A stretch of DNA of 64,000 nucleotides from Trichomonas vaginalis G3 (GCF_026262505.1 NC_067203.1:25339411-25403410), one strand, 5' to 3'; shown: positions 36,957-49,034, counted from the stretch's first letter. Numbers and translations: made by a program. Notes: generated by a model from the sequence alone, not told the origin.

Positions 36957-38476
36957 ATGGATAACACAGATTTAAAAAATTTAATTGATGATTTAATATT
37001 TAATCAAAATTTTCTTGATTATTATGATTTAAAAGCATATCTCCAAAAATATGATAACAATATAACGGGTGATGATATGGAATATTATTATCCATATTAT
37101 AAAAATGAAGTTTTGAAATATCATGATAAAATAATTTCTAAAATTAAAGACAAAATTAAAAATAATGAATATTCAAAGGGAAAAACTAAATCACAGCTTA
37201 AACAGTTGAAAGATTTCAAAAATAAAGTATTAACAGAAGAAGATATTGATGAATTATATAAATTATATAATCCTGAGCCGCAAAAACCAAAGGAACAAAA
37301 ACAAATGGTGCAAAACGCCCAGGTTCTTCAGACCATAAATGATGCACAAGCTTTAATTTATGATTCATTAGTTAAACCATATTCAGCCCGACTTTTAAAT
37401 GAAGATCAACTTTTGGAATTCATCCTTCAACATAAACTCGAAGCAGGAAAGTATATCAAACCTTTATATACAGCATATTTAAAACAAATGAATAGAATAC
37501 ATCCAGAATTAATGAAGGGGGGAATGAAATCCAAAATCAAAGCAGATAAAATTAAACCACCTGCAACACCAAAACCTCCAACGACAGTACCGCCTCCTCC
37601 TTCAGTTAATCCTTCATCATTCACTTTATTATATCCATTTCAAACATTAAAGAAGCAAAAAGATTTTAAAAAGGATTTCAAAATATTAAATAAACCAATT
37701 GACCCAAAAATTCAACCGTTAAAGGAAAAATTTAGTCGCCCTTCATTTGCTCCATATCCATATTCATATGAAATTGATCATCTGGAATATTCAAAAGGAA
37801 ACGTTACTTATTTATTTGCCATTAACATTAACACTAGATATTTATATTGCATTCCAGTGAAAGGGAAAACAGAACAGGAAACAAGAAGAGCTATTCAATA
37901 CTTACTAGATCATGAAAGAGTAGATAATATCAGGGGTGATGGTGATAAAGGATTTCAGGCAGCTATGACTCATTATTTTCCACAAATTAATTTTTACTTC
38001 TCATCCTCTCCATATACATTTCATAATAAAATAGTTGATGCGGTAATGAGAACTCTTAGAGATGCGTTAGGGGTTAACGGTCAGATATACTGGGATGGAA
38101 ATCATGACTCCATCATACAGCAGTTAGTATATTATTACAATAATACATGGCATAGAACTATAAACATGAAACCAGTGGAAATGAAAAATGATATTTCAAA
38201 AGAATGGGAATATATTAGAAAGCAAATGGAAAAGTTAAATGATGTTAAACGTGAACAAATTAATTCGGGCTCATGAATTTTAAACAAGGAAATAAAGTTT
38301 TAATTCATCTCGATTATGGAAAAACTGATAAATCAATGACAAAAAGAAGACGAAGATTTGACACAATAGCTGAATTTGTGAGATATATTAACGGCAATGC
38401 ATTAGTTGAAGTTGACAATAAATTAATAGAAATTCCGATTTATTTTATTACTCCATTATATTTAAATAATATTTAA
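36957..38476 (+). pseudogene. rve integrase of element B, broken
   Basis: Near-identical to the integrase of A (helical N-terminus, proline-rich linker, rve core, chromodomain-like tail). About one break. Same strand as the polymerase, with an ATTTTTATATAAATG leader. Confidence 0.85.
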
Positions 38477-38495
38477 TTTTTTTATTTCGTAAGAA

Positions 38496-38758
38496 ATGAG
38501 TGACAATGAAGCAGTCAAGAGTCCAGACAATGAATATAAAAGAAACTAAACAGAATTAAATCAAAAATATGCTATTACAAAAAGAAGCCACAATGCGGTG
38601 GGGTTGAAAACGATAAAGAAATAATCGAAAAATTAGAAACTTATCGTTCAATCATTAAACTGAGTGAAGCAAAAATAAAAGAATTTAATAGAATAAATAA
38701 ATTGGTTGGAAGAGATGAATTTAATAAAGATGAATATTTAAACTCTATCCAAATTTAA
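38496..38758 (+). pseudogene. Small coiled-coil gene of element B
   Basis: Relative of 24678-24950 in A, in the same place after the integrase. About one or two breaks. Confidence 0.55.
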
Positions 38759-38920
38759 TTTTTATTCCTCTTCGACAACATCTCTCTTTCCATCATTACT
38801 GCATAACCACATTTTCTCAATTTTAGTGGTTTGTTATTTTTAGCAAGTTCTCGCATCATTTTTTATCGTTTCCTCCCTTGTTATGATTCGTGGTAAATTT
38901 TGAGCTTGTGGGGTATTCAT
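38755..38920 (-). pseudogene. Small basic gene of element B
   Basis: Relative of 24517-24681 in A, again convergent with the preceding gene. About one break. Confidence 0.5.
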
Positions 38921-38959
38921 TTATGATAAAAATAAAATTTAAATTATGCCGTTCTAAAG

Positions 38960-40395
38960 TTTGTGACAACATGACATTTTGACAACATCATGGTTATTCA
39001 ATAATTAATTATTTTTGAAGAACTGAAGGGGTCACCAGGTCACCAGGTCACCAGGTCATTTAACTTCTCTGAAAAAATGTGACAACATGACATTTTGACA
39101 ACATCATGGGTTATTCAATAATTAATTATTTTTGAAGAACTGAAGGGGTCACCAGGTCACCAGGTCACCAGGTCATTTAACTTCTCTGAAAAAATGTGAC
39201 AACATGACATTTTGACAACATCATGGGTTATTCGATAATTAATTATTTTTGAAGAACTGAAGGGGTCACCAGGTCACCAGGTCACCAGGTCATCATTTAA
39301 CTTCTCTGAAAAAATGTGACAACATGACATTTTGACAACATCATGGGTTATTCGATAATTAATTATTTTTGAAGAACTGAAGGGGTCACCAGGTCACCAG
39401 GTCACCAGGTCATTTAACTTCTCTGAAAAAATGTGACAACATGACATTTTGACAACATCATGGGTTATTCGATAATTAATTATTTTTGAAGAACTGAAGG
39501 GGTCACCAGGTCACCAGGTCACCAGGTCATTTAACTTCTCTGAAAAAATGTGACAACATGACATTTTGACAACATCATGGGTTATTCAATAATTAATTAT
39601 TTTTGAAGAACTGAAGGGGTCACCAGGTCACCAGGTCACCAGGTCATTTAACTTCTCTGAAAAAATGTGACAACATGACATTTTGACAACATCATGGGTT
39701 ATTCGATAATTAATTATTTTTGAAGAACTGAAGGGGTCACCAGGTCACCAGGTCACCAGGTCATTTAACTTCTCTGAAAAAATGTGACAACATGACATTT
39801 TGACAACATCATGGGTTATTCAATAATTAATTATTTTTGAAGAACTGAAGGGGTCACCAGGTCACCAGGTCACCAGGTCATTTAACTTCTCTGAAAAAAT
39901 GTGACAACATGACATTTTGACAACATCATGGGTTATTCAATAATTAATTATTTTTGAAGAACTGAAGGGGTCACCAGGTCACCAGGTCACCAGGTCATTT
40001 AACTTCTCTGAAAAATGTGACAACATGACATTTTGACAACATCATGGGTTATTCAATAATTAATTATTTTGAAGAACTGAAGGGGTCACCAGGTCACCAG
40101 GTCATTTAACTTCTCTGAAAAAATGTGACAACATGACATTTTGACAACATCATGGGTTATTCAATAATTAATTATTTTTGAAGAACTGAAGGGGTCACCA
40201 GGTCACCAGGTCACCAGGTCATTTAACTTCTCTGAAAAAATGTGACAACATGACATTTTGACAACATCATGGGTTATTCGATAATTAATTATTTTTGAAG
40301 AACTGAAGGGGTCACCAGGTCACCAGGTCACCAGGTCATTTAACTTCTCTGAAAAAATGTGACAACATGACATTTTGACAACACAGGAGGATTAA
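38960..40395. repeat. Element B left repeat array (12 units of about 117 bp)
   Basis: Each unit holds an AATAATTAATTATT palindrome, GAAGAACTGAAGG, two or three GGTCACCA iterons, and the core GTCATTTAACTTCTCTG to TTTTGACAACATCATGG. The core is shared with A's arrays; the iteron is not. The opposite end of the primase gene has inverted copies. Confidence 0.92.
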
Positions 40396-40458
40396 TGAGG
40401 AAGGCAAAAATAAATTCAAATCATACTTTATAAAGCTTCATTCACAGGTATTTCATCG

Positions 40459-42744
40459 TCAGTAAAATGATTCCTCATTATCGTTTGGTTCAATTTGTTT
40501 ATATAATCCTTTCATTTCTTCTTTCAAAACATAATACCATGTTTGTTTACCATCTATTTTTCTTTGTTTCCTTTCACATTTATCCTTAATGCTCATTTGA
40601 AAGTTTTTGTCTTTCATGTCTGATGGTTTGCAGAATAGAGCATTTTTACACGTCATACCTGCACATAATTCATCATAATGTGTATTTATCCATTCATCTA
40701 AAGGATTTGTTGATAATTCAATTAAATCTTGTTTGGCTTCAGTCATCGGAATGATTCGTACATTAAATGATGAAAGGTCATATTGCATAAAATATGTTAA
40801 AAGGTTATCATAAAATTCCTTAGTGCATGAATCCATCAAATTCTTGAAATAATCAAATTGACCCTTGAATTTACCATTAACCCTTAAACCACGTATCTTC
40901 TGTCTCCAACTTCAATTTTGACAGGGTAAACGTTATTAGTTACGAAAATGAAGTTTGCAACATTCTGAGCAGTTCTTCTGGGTTGATTCTTTTCATTAAT
41001 TCTAATCTCATTATCCGTAATTAATTGATTTCAAAGCGTTGAAGTTTGCGAGTCTGTCTTCACCTACATTCTTGAGTTCATTAAGTACAAGAAAACATTT
41101 TATTCTCAACTACTGAGTTGAAATTACCCGTTAGCTCACTTATTTCAGTAATGTTTTTACATGATAACCAGCGAGAAGTTCAGATAATATCTGTAAATCT
41201 GTTTTACCTGTTCCCTGAAGTCCTTTCAAAATAATTGCTGTTTCATTCTTGATTCCAGGATGTTGAATCATTGATGCAATCCAGCCGAGAAGGTATTTAT
41301 ACACTTCGTCGTTATTATCACAAATGGCTTCTTTAATGAAATTCATAAACATCTCAATTTTTGAGTAATCAAGCTTTTCAAGAATGTTGTATTTATAACC
41401 TTGAAAACGTTGAGAAAACATCTGGAGAATCAGATTTAAAGCAAACACCCTTAACGTTAATGAAGACAATTGATTTAGTAGTACATCCCATGCTGTTATG
41501 GTTTTACCTTCTTCTTTAAATAATTTAATCATTTTGAGTGACTCTTTCATGTTTGATTGAAGAAACAAATGATATTTTGATTCATTTTGTCGTGGATGTT
41601 GTAATCTTTCTGAATGAAATATTTGTTTCCACAATCTACAAAACGGATGACACGTGATAAATCCTCAATTACTTCAGAACTGTTTTTATACTGATGATTT
41701 TCAGCCTTGCGTCTAATATCTGTTATCAAAAACGAGTCATCAAAGTTTGATATCAAATGTTATTTTTGGCTTACGTAATAAAGGTAAAACATATTCATCA
41801 TAATATTCCTTTTGATAAAGTTTTTAGAATCTTCACTAAAACAAATGGAGAAGTCATTAAATGTGCATATCTACTACGTGCTTTTTCAAAATACTTTTTG
41901 CATTTTCTGTTAAACTGCAGAAGTTATAAACGTTATCGTATGCTTCATTAATCAAATGATTAGGTAACGAATTAATTGCTTGAAACAGTGTGAAATAATG
42001 TAACTTCTTTTTCTAAATTCATGTTTCCACCGTCATTATGTACTTCAAAATCACAGATGCCATCAAACTATGCTCTGGGCAAGTTTTATCGTCAATGTTT
42101 ACATCTTTGTTTTCATTCATGATAGTCTTTATTTCTTCGTTCTTCTGTTCAACTCTTACCTTAATATTCAAATCATTTAATATATCATTCACTGTTCTGG
42201 TTATGATTGAGTCATAACTTCCACGAATGAATGAGTATGTATTGATTGGTTCTGTTGCATTCTTGCGAACTCTTGAATCAGCCATAACTACTAAAGAACG
42301 CTTTGAATCATCCATAGAAGTCATTATGTCAATATCATAATCATTGCAGGAATAACATTTAATCATTCTGTTCGAGGTTGAATAGAAGAAATTAGTGTTG
42401 CAATAAATGTGAAGACCTCCTGATGCGGTTTTAACGATAACATCTTTCTCCGAAAGTTTTGATAAAATGTCTTTTCTAACTGTTTCTTTAAGTTCATCAT
42501 TGTACGATTTATTGATATCAACATCTATAATCGTTAAATTTGATATTTTATTTACTAATAAAGCTGTACCAGTTTTCCTTCCTCTTCCTCCATCATGTTT
42601 GATGTAGTTATGTAAATCAATCATGTTTTCACCAATTCTTTCATTGAGGGTTTTAGTTTCTGTCATAACTAATTCCGCAACTAATGAATCAATAACTTTT
42701 TCATCAGAAACGATAAAGTTGCTGTTGTTGTTTGTTGCTGTCAT
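40459..42744 (-). pseudogene. PrimPol / SF3 primase-helicase of element B, broken
   Basis: Closely matches 21454-23778 of A along its length (primase part, Walker A region, C-terminus). Broken, with perhaps six to ten breaks. It is transcribed opposite to the polymerase and integrase of B, the reverse of the arrangement in A. Confidence 0.88.
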
Positions 42745-42804
42745 TTATATAGGAATAAAAAAATAAAAATAATTTTAAAACTAACTTTATTTTTGGACTG
42801 CATC

Positions 42805-42930
42805 GAATAACCCATGATGTTGTCAAAATGTCATGTTGTCACATTTTTTCAGAGAAGTTAAATGACCTGGTGACCTGGTGACCCCTTCAGTTCTTCAAAA
42901 ATAATTAATTATTGAAGAACCTAAAAACAT
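42805..42930. repeat. Single inverted repeat unit between primase and KilA-N genes of B
   Basis: One unit in reverse orientation relative to 38960-40395, with TGGTGACC iterons, next to the 5' end of the primase gene. Confidence 0.85.
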
Positions 42931-42980
42931 TAACGTAAACATATATTTTTGGTCGTTTATGATAAAAATAAATGGTTCAT

Positions 42981-43643
42981 TTACTCACAATATTTTTGTA
43001 CAAAACGACCCCAAACTTTTAATTTCTTTTCTGCAGCTTCTAATGCTATCTTAGCGAGTTCATATTCTCTAAATTCTCTCTTTAAATCTTCTTGTTCCCA
43101 TTGGTCTAGTTCGTATGAAGAATCTCTATAACCATAACATATCTCACCTTCATGTTCTAATTGTTTTTCATGCATTTTTCTAACTTCTTGTTCGAACAAA
43201 GGTTTAGCATTTTTCACTGTATCTTCGAGTTCTTCTTCATCTAACTTCTCATGAACTTTCTTGTCTATGGAGTCCATAATTTTTCCAACTGCTATGCAAT
43301 ATTTTGGAGAAGCCCACATTGCTATATAGTTTATAAGTCTTGGGTCTACATACGTTCCTCTAACCTGTTTGATTTCATCAGGAATTCCTGCATGAATTTT
43401 GTATAAAAAGCAACCGCCGGAATTCAGACGGTTGCTATATTCTTCACAAAATGCCTTATAATACTCTTCCCAGGACTTATTTTCCAACAACTTTCTAAAG
43501 TCTTTCCTAAACTGCTGACACATATTTGTTGCATTAATGTAACCATCCTTGTCTCTACGTAAGACTTCAATACCATTATAAGTGCCTTTTGTGAATGTTT
43601 CGCCATTAGATTTGTTCGTGAATGTTTTTGCTTCGACTGACAT
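42981..43643 (-). CDS. KilA-N domain protein of element B
   Basis: About 220 residues from the Met at 43643 (MSVEAKTF); a longer frame upstream runs into repeat DNA and is unlikely. The KilA-N domain spans about 5-110: YNGIEVLRRDKDGYINATNMCQQF, then GTYVDPRLINYIAMWASPKYCIAV. The C-terminal 100 residues are Glu/Lys-rich helix. Looks whole. KilA-N modules bind DNA in phages and large DNA viruses. It lies between repeat units, and the KilA-N part differs from that of A exactly as the repeat iterons do, so I infer it binds the arrays. Confidence 0.8.
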   Translation of the reverse strand: MSVEAKTFTNKSNGETFTKGTYNGIEVLRRDKDGYINATNMCQQFRKDFRKLLENKSWEEYYKAFCEEYSNRLNSGGCFLYKIHAGIPDEIKQVRGTYVDPRLINYIAMWASPKYCIAVGKIMDSIDKKVHEKLDEEELEDTVKNAKPLFEQEVRKMHEKQLEHEGEICYGYRDSSYELDQWEQEDLKREFREYELAKIALEAAEKKLKVWGRFVQKYCE

Positions 43644-43717
43644 TTCTGTTCTTACATACAAATAAAAAAATAAAAATAATTTTAAAACTAACTTTATTTT
43701 TGGACTGCATCGAATAA

Positions 43718-44305
43718 CCCATGATGTTGTCAAAATGTCATGTTGTCACATTTTTTCAGAGAAGTTAAATGACCTGGTGACCTGGTGACCTGGTGACCCC
43801 TTCAGTTCTTCAAAAATAATTAATTATTGAATAACCCATGATGTTGTCAAAATGTCATGTTGTCACATTTTTTCAGAGAAGTTAAATGACCTGGTGACCT
43901 GGTGACCTGGTGACCCCTTCAGTTTTCAAAAATAATTAATTATTGAATAACCCATGATGTTGTCAAAATGTCATGTTGTCACATTTTTTCAGAGAAGTTA
44001 AATGACCTGGTGACCTGGTGACCTGGTGACCCCTTCAGTTCTTCAAAATAATTAATTTATTGAATAACCCATGATGTTGTCAAAATGTCATGTTGTCACA
44101 TTTTTTCAGAGAAGTTAAATGACCTGGTGACCTGGTGACCTGGTGACCCCTTCAGTTCTTCAAAAATAATTAATTATTGAATAACCCATGATGTTGTCAA
44201 AATGTCATGTTGTCACATTTTTTCAGAGAAGTTAAATGACCTGGTGACCTGGTGACCTGGTGACCCCTTCAGTTCTTCAAAATAATTAATTATTGAATAA
44301 CCTAA
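43718..44305. repeat. Element B right repeat array (five inverted units)
   Basis: Five units of about 118 bp in reverse orientation relative to 38960-40395, each with TGGTGACC iterons and the same conserved core. Confidence 0.9.
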
Positions 44306-44455
44306 ATCATTTACTCACAATATTTTTGTACAAAACGACCCCAAGCTTTTAACTTCTTTTCTGTAGTTCATCCATTACTTCATTACCTAATTAATTACAG
44401 ACATAAAATATATTTAGTTCATTCGGTAAGCCTAAACCCTTTGGGTTAAGTGTGT

Positions 44456-45037
44456 TCATTGAACTCTATACCATGCGAATACAGTCATAAATGGTGGCAT
44501 GTATTCTTTACTTTGTCCCGTTGTTTGTGTATATCCTGAAACGAAATGTGTATGATTTCCTTCTCCTTGTGTATCGTCCCAGTAACAATTTATGGCAAAC
44601 TTAACGTCGTCTTTAACATCATATCCTTTACCTTTTGTCATTCCTGACCAATCCCAATATCTATGCTTATGCCAACCTGCTTGAGATGTGCTTAAATCTA
44701 TGTAGTGACTATGTGCAGGTAAATTTTCACCTGAAATCGTTTTACTTCCCCCTGTTTCCTTTGAAGAGTTTGCACAATACAAAAACCTGTCAACTATTTG
44801 TTCCCATGCACCAACACCAAACATTACTTGAGGACCTCTTGCATCCATAGATGTATAAATAGAACCTACTGGGTTCATTAAATCAAACATATGAGATATT
44901 ATAGGATTGTCTCTTTTGAACTTAAAATATAGTGTAACTATTTCAGGTTTCTTCTGGTTTGTGTCAGAATATTTTTTATAATATAATCTTATGTTTTCAG
45001 GGTAGGTAAAATCTTGACTAATATTTATTTCTGTCAT
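44456..45037 (-). CDS. Phage tail-fibre/collar-like C-terminal domain protein of element B
   Basis: 193 residues. From about residue 57 it has the phage fibre-tip pattern: GSIYTSMDARGPQVMFGVGAWEQIVDRFLYCANSS, SGENLPAHSHYIDL, then NHTHFVSGYTQTTG and a closing MPPFMTVFAWYRV. This is the T4 gp10/short-tail-fibre type C-terminal domain, which carries metal-binding HxH and binds receptors. It overlaps the preceding gene by 20 bases; in element C the equivalent parts are one protein. Over about 190 bases its DNA is about 97% identical to element C by eye. Confidence 0.7.
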   Translation of the reverse strand: MTEINISQDFTYPENIRLYYKKYSDTNQKKPEIVTLYFKFKRDNPIISHMFDLMNPVGSIYTSMDARGPQVMFGVGAWEQIVDRFLYCANSSKETGGSKTISGENLPAHSHYIDLSTSQAGWHKHRYWDWSGMTKGKGYDVKDDVKFAINCYWDDTQGEGNHTHFVSGYTQTTGQSKEYMPPFMTVFAWYRVQ

Positions 45038-46121
45038 CTGTATAATAATATACTATTCTCGTTTTTTCTATTGCATTATATCTTTTATATCTATAATAAT
45101 CTAAATATAATGTTAACTTTTGTTCATCTACATGTGGTGTTCTGACATCATCTCCATAGTCATAATAATATGGTGCTGGAGCTGGGTCAGGCAATGTCAT
45201 ATCTGCCATTTCATAAACTCTTAAATATTTCTTTTGTTCGTCTCCATATAAGTTTAAGTAGCAGTTGTTGTCTAATGGAACTTTAACTTGTGTGTCATCA
45301 TTCTTTTTATAACTTACATACATTTCATTGTTATTTTTCGGAATGAGTTTCCACCGTATACCATTTTTTAAGGAGTGTACAAACTCCCATCTAAAATATT
45401 TATTTTCTTCATTGACAGAAAAGTCGCCAACAATAGTTTCAATATTTTTTGTTCCTATCAAACTTTGGTATATTTCGTTAACACATCCCTTATCTGCTTT
45501 CTTCCCTAACTCATCATTAACATATTCCTTATCTGTCTTCTTATTTAACTCATCGTTAACATATGTTTTATCCGCTTTAAGGTCTAAACATCCTGAAACC
45601 CACCCTGTATCAGCTTTAGTTTTTAAAATCTTTGATGTCCATTCATGATACCATTCAACCATTTCTTTAATTTCATTATCTTTTTCATCCACATATTCCT
45701 TATCCGCTTTCTTCTCTAACGCAGCAGCAACATATTCCTTATCTGCCTTCTCCATTATGTCATTTAGGAAACCTTTTATGAATTCCTCATTTAAATTAAA
45801 TCTTCCAATCTTCAAAACTTTAGGAAATGCATTTAATGCGTAATATCTTTGTTCTTCTGGTGGAATTGATGTTATATCATCCGTTATTCCTTTAATTTTT
45901 GAATTCATAAATAAAATTTCTTTTATATTTGATATCACTGCACCACCTTTGCAAACGAATTCGAAATGTTCATTTTTCAATACTATCTCCAAATCTCCAT
46001 ATTTCAACCTTTGCGTTTGTTCTGCCGTCTTTGAATTATATGCATATATGGCGTATGTAATGGTCTGAGGGACCTGGGTGCTTTGTGTCTTAAGTTGCTG
46101 TGGTTGCTGTTGTTTAATCAT
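45018..46121 (-). CDS. Fibre shaft-like protein of element B
   Basis: 367 residues. Residues about 130-235 hold tandem KADKEYVxxxLEKK repeats, a coiled-coil or triple-helical shaft pattern known from phage tail fibres. A stretch of about 60 residues (EKDNEI to KTYVNDEL) matches element C almost exactly. The N-terminal part is element-specific and opens with a Gln-rich stretch whose DNA resembles part of the integrase gene. Looks open throughout. Likely with 44456-45037 forms a fibre. Confidence 0.65.
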   Translation of the reverse strand: MIKQQQPQQLKTQSTQVPQTITYAIYAYNSKTAEQTQRLKYGDLEIVLKNEHFEFVCKGGAVISNIKEILFMNSKIKGITDDITSIPPEEQRYYALNAFPKVLKIGRFNLNEEFIKGFLNDIMEKADKEYVAAALEKKADKEYVDEKDNEIKEMVEWYHEWTSKILKTKADTGWVSGCLDLKADKTYVNDELNKKTDKEYVNDELGKKADKGCVNEIYQSLIGTKNIETIVGDFSVNEENKYFRWEFVHSLKNGIRWKLIPKNNNEMYVSYKKNDDTQVKVPLDNNCYLNLYGDEQKKYLRVYEMADMTLPDPAPAPYYYDYGDDVRTPHVDEQKLTLYLDYYRYKRYNAIEKTRIVYYYTDDRNKY

Positions 46122-46145
46122 TTATTATGATTTAAAAATAAATAT

Positions 46146-46857
46146 TTAATCTGTTATCTCATCACCTATTTTCTCTATTTGAAATTGCCATAATATTTCA
46201 TTCATGAATTCTAAATCACAATCAAATAGGTCAGTTATTCTAAATTTAATATTTGATAAATCTTTTGAATGAAGAATAAATGAATTCCCGGATAATTGAA
46301 ACGGATATGATAAAGAAAATGTGTTTAAGTTGATGGATAAAATGTTTTGTATTGATGGGTAAGAGTTAGGGTCTAATGTTTGATGTGAAAATCTCATTGG
46401 GGTATTAACTTTATCACAATTTGATTAAAATGAAATTGGAACCAGTGTCAGAATACAAAACATCCCCAACATCTTTTTCAAAATTTAATATCCCAACAAT
46501 GAACGAAGATGAGGAGTACAAAATTTAATTTTCAGCGGGAATTTAATAAGGTTATTTATTTCATCAAGTTCAAAAAGTTTATCAGGTTTTGATTTAAAAT
46601 TTTCTTCATACCATATGATAAATGATTCATTTAAATAACTTAAAATCATGTTAATATCCCATTTCGTTATCACAATTATTTATATACATATCATACGTTT
46701 TTTCATGGTCATCTTTAAATAAATGATATATAATCTGAAGGTCTAAAAGAATGGGATTAAATTTACCACTCACAGAAACGAGAGTAACATTATAAATTCC
46801 GCTAACTGTTAAATTTAATTCACAGTTATTATTCGAAATAATATTGATAATTGACAT
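46146..46857 (-). pseudogene. Virion-module gene of element B, broken
   Basis: Short open pieces on one strand with beta-strand-like composition (MSIINIISNNNCELNLTVSGIYNVTLVSV near the start). I take them as one small beta-rich protein, possibly a minor capsid or base protein. About two or three breaks. Divergent from the next gene by about 19 bases. Confidence 0.4.
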
Positions 46858-46876
46858 TTTTATTACGATTAAAAAT

Positions 46877-47332
46877 ATGGTAAAGCGTTATTTTCCAGTG
46901 ATAAATAAAACTAGAATAAGATTACCTCAAGAATTCATAAATTCAACGAATAAGAAATTCATTCATGTTATAAATTTTAGTGTTTCAGAAAATATGAGTC
47001 AATGTCATATTCATCATCGGGTTATATTTCACTTCATTCAAATTTAGTTCAATCAAACCCATATAATGACCATTTCATAAGATTTTCAGATGTATTAAAA
47101 ATGTAATTATAGATTAAAATATGAACAGATTGACAATATCGAATTTTTGGAATTTTGGTTTAAATATCCCGATGGAAAAAAGATTGAAGTTAAAGATAAA
47201 GCTGATACTATAACAAAAACAATTACAATGACCGATCCGGATAGTGGGGAACAAAAAGAAATAAAACAAACGATAGAAACTGTGAAAGGTCAATTATTAT
47301 CGATTATGATTCAAAGGATTATTATTCAATAA
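46877..47332 (+). pseudogene. Virion-module gene of element B, broken
   Basis: Opens MVKRYFPVINKTRIRLPQEFIN, then beta-rich. Family not recognised; position suggests a minor structural protein. About two or three breaks. Confidence 0.4.
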
Positions 47333-48024
47333 TGTTAATGCTTGAATATTAAATGGCCTTAACAAGAATTTTTCAAGTGATATTTTATATTCATCAACTA
47401 TTTTATTATAAATATCATTATATGTTAAATGAAGTTCAGTTGTTGTTCCGTTCTTTGATATCTTAATTGTGCTAATATCCTTTATAGGATTTATTTTTGC
47501 AACTGTTCCGCAGCATGAAACCTCATCATCTATGAAAAATTGAATCTTAACGTCTGAATCTTGAACATCACAAAGAATGGCGATAATGTGAATTAATGAT
47601 TCATAAGGTAAAATAATTAAACCGGATTGATCAATTAAATTTATTATTGAATCATAATTATCAGTTATTATATCACGGTAAATTTTCATTAATTCTGAAT
47701 TAATGTCTATTTTATATGGCGCATTGCGACTGGAATCATAGATTCCTGGGTTCTCGATGTTTGATGAAAGAGGTGGGGGGTATGTTGGATAAGTGGGAAT
47801 TTCAACAGGTTCTTTACCAGGTTCAGATAAAATGATTGGGTCTCCATCTTCTTTATTTTGCTCCTCCTCTTTCTTTGGTAAGTCACGAGTTAATAAATTT
47901 GGTTGAGGCTAACATTAACTTTAACATTTTGAATAATTCGTGATTTATCATCATTTACGTTATAACCAACCGTAATCTCTGCTTTTGCGTTTGTGTTCTT
48001 TTGACTTGTGAAACGTCTTCTCAT
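47297..48024 (-). pseudogene. Virion-module gene of element B, broken
   Basis: Start near 48024 (MRRRFTSQKNTNAKAEITVGYNV), a proline-rich middle near 47750-47850, then the open part from 47689 (MKIYRDIITDNYDS). Family unknown. About one or two breaks. Confidence 0.45.
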
Positions 48025-48107
48025 TTATAATTGAATAAAAAAAAGAAAAATATATTAAAGTTTTATTTAGTTGTTACGGTAATATCCCAAGGTTCATCAT
48101 TGTTTGC

Positions 48108-49004
48108 TTATACTTTCTTTGTAACTGCACCAATTATGTTATTGATATTGCTTTGAGTTTCTTCCAGTCTTATTTTATCATTTACAATATCTTTAATCAT
48201 TTCATTACATGCATTCTTAAAACCATCTGATTTTTCTAATTTACGTCTATCACTTTCTTTAATTAAATCAAAGTTATAACCTTGTTGAGAATAAAGTGGT
48301 TTCTTTATCAATTCCTTGAACGCTTCTGAAAGTGAAGATGAAGAAATTCTTGCCACTTGAATTGGTTTAAATTCTGCTTTCATTGCTTCTTTCTGTTCAT
48401 TGAACACTGGATCGAATAAAGCAACTTTAAAGAATTTCTTAGCTGGAATTTCAGGTCTCAAATTTGCATATTGACCATCAAACTGATTAACATATCGTGG
48501 TAATCCATCCGGTCCCTCTTCAATAGCATTTAATTCTTCATTGAAATAAGAATATGGATTATAACGGTATGAATTAATTGGACCATTTTCACCTTCTCCA
48601 ATGTATTGTTTAACAGCTTTTCCATTTCATCAAATTGCATAGGATAAATTCATTATATGCTTTACGTTTAGGATAATCAGTATAGTTAATTTATAACCAT
48701 TTATGACTTTAATATTACCTTGACCATCAGTAACGAAAACTTCATTTATACCATCAGGTTTTCCATTTGGACCTGTAATGTCTGCTTCATGTGCTTCCCA
48801 ATTTGGTCCATGACGTTTGGCATATGCTTGAGCTTCTGGTAATGTTAAAACGTTTCTCATTTGTTTAACATCCTTTTGAAGACCAGCAACAATGTGGACT
48901 AATTCTTTCATTCCATCAGGAACTTTCATAGTTCTATTATATGCACCCTTTTTGTTTGTCCCTTGTTTTAATGGAACCTGTAGAAGATTTGCTATTTCTG
49001 TCAT
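48108..49004 (-). pseudogene. Conserved virion-module gene of element B, broken
   Basis: Opens [20 protein letters not shown] and contains [30 protein letters not shown]; a helical C-terminus ends at 48108. It lies beside the ATPase and capsid genes on the same strand, so a scaffold or minor virion role is likely. About two breaks. Confidence 0.5.
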
Positions 49005-49034
49005 GTTTAATTATAAATAAAAAATAAAAATTAA

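Noticed and set aside
38960-40395. CRISPR-like array
   Set aside because: Units repeat over their whole length with no unique spacers, there are no cas genes, and the context is a eukaryotic element.
43644-43733. Upstream start for the KilA-N protein of B
   Set aside because: The extra 30 codons run through repeat and leader DNA; the Met at 43643 starts a normal KilA-N protein.
44635-44850. Plus-strand open frame opposite the fibre tip gene
   Set aside because: Shadow; the same shadow appears in element C opposite the same domain, because the DNA is nearly identical.
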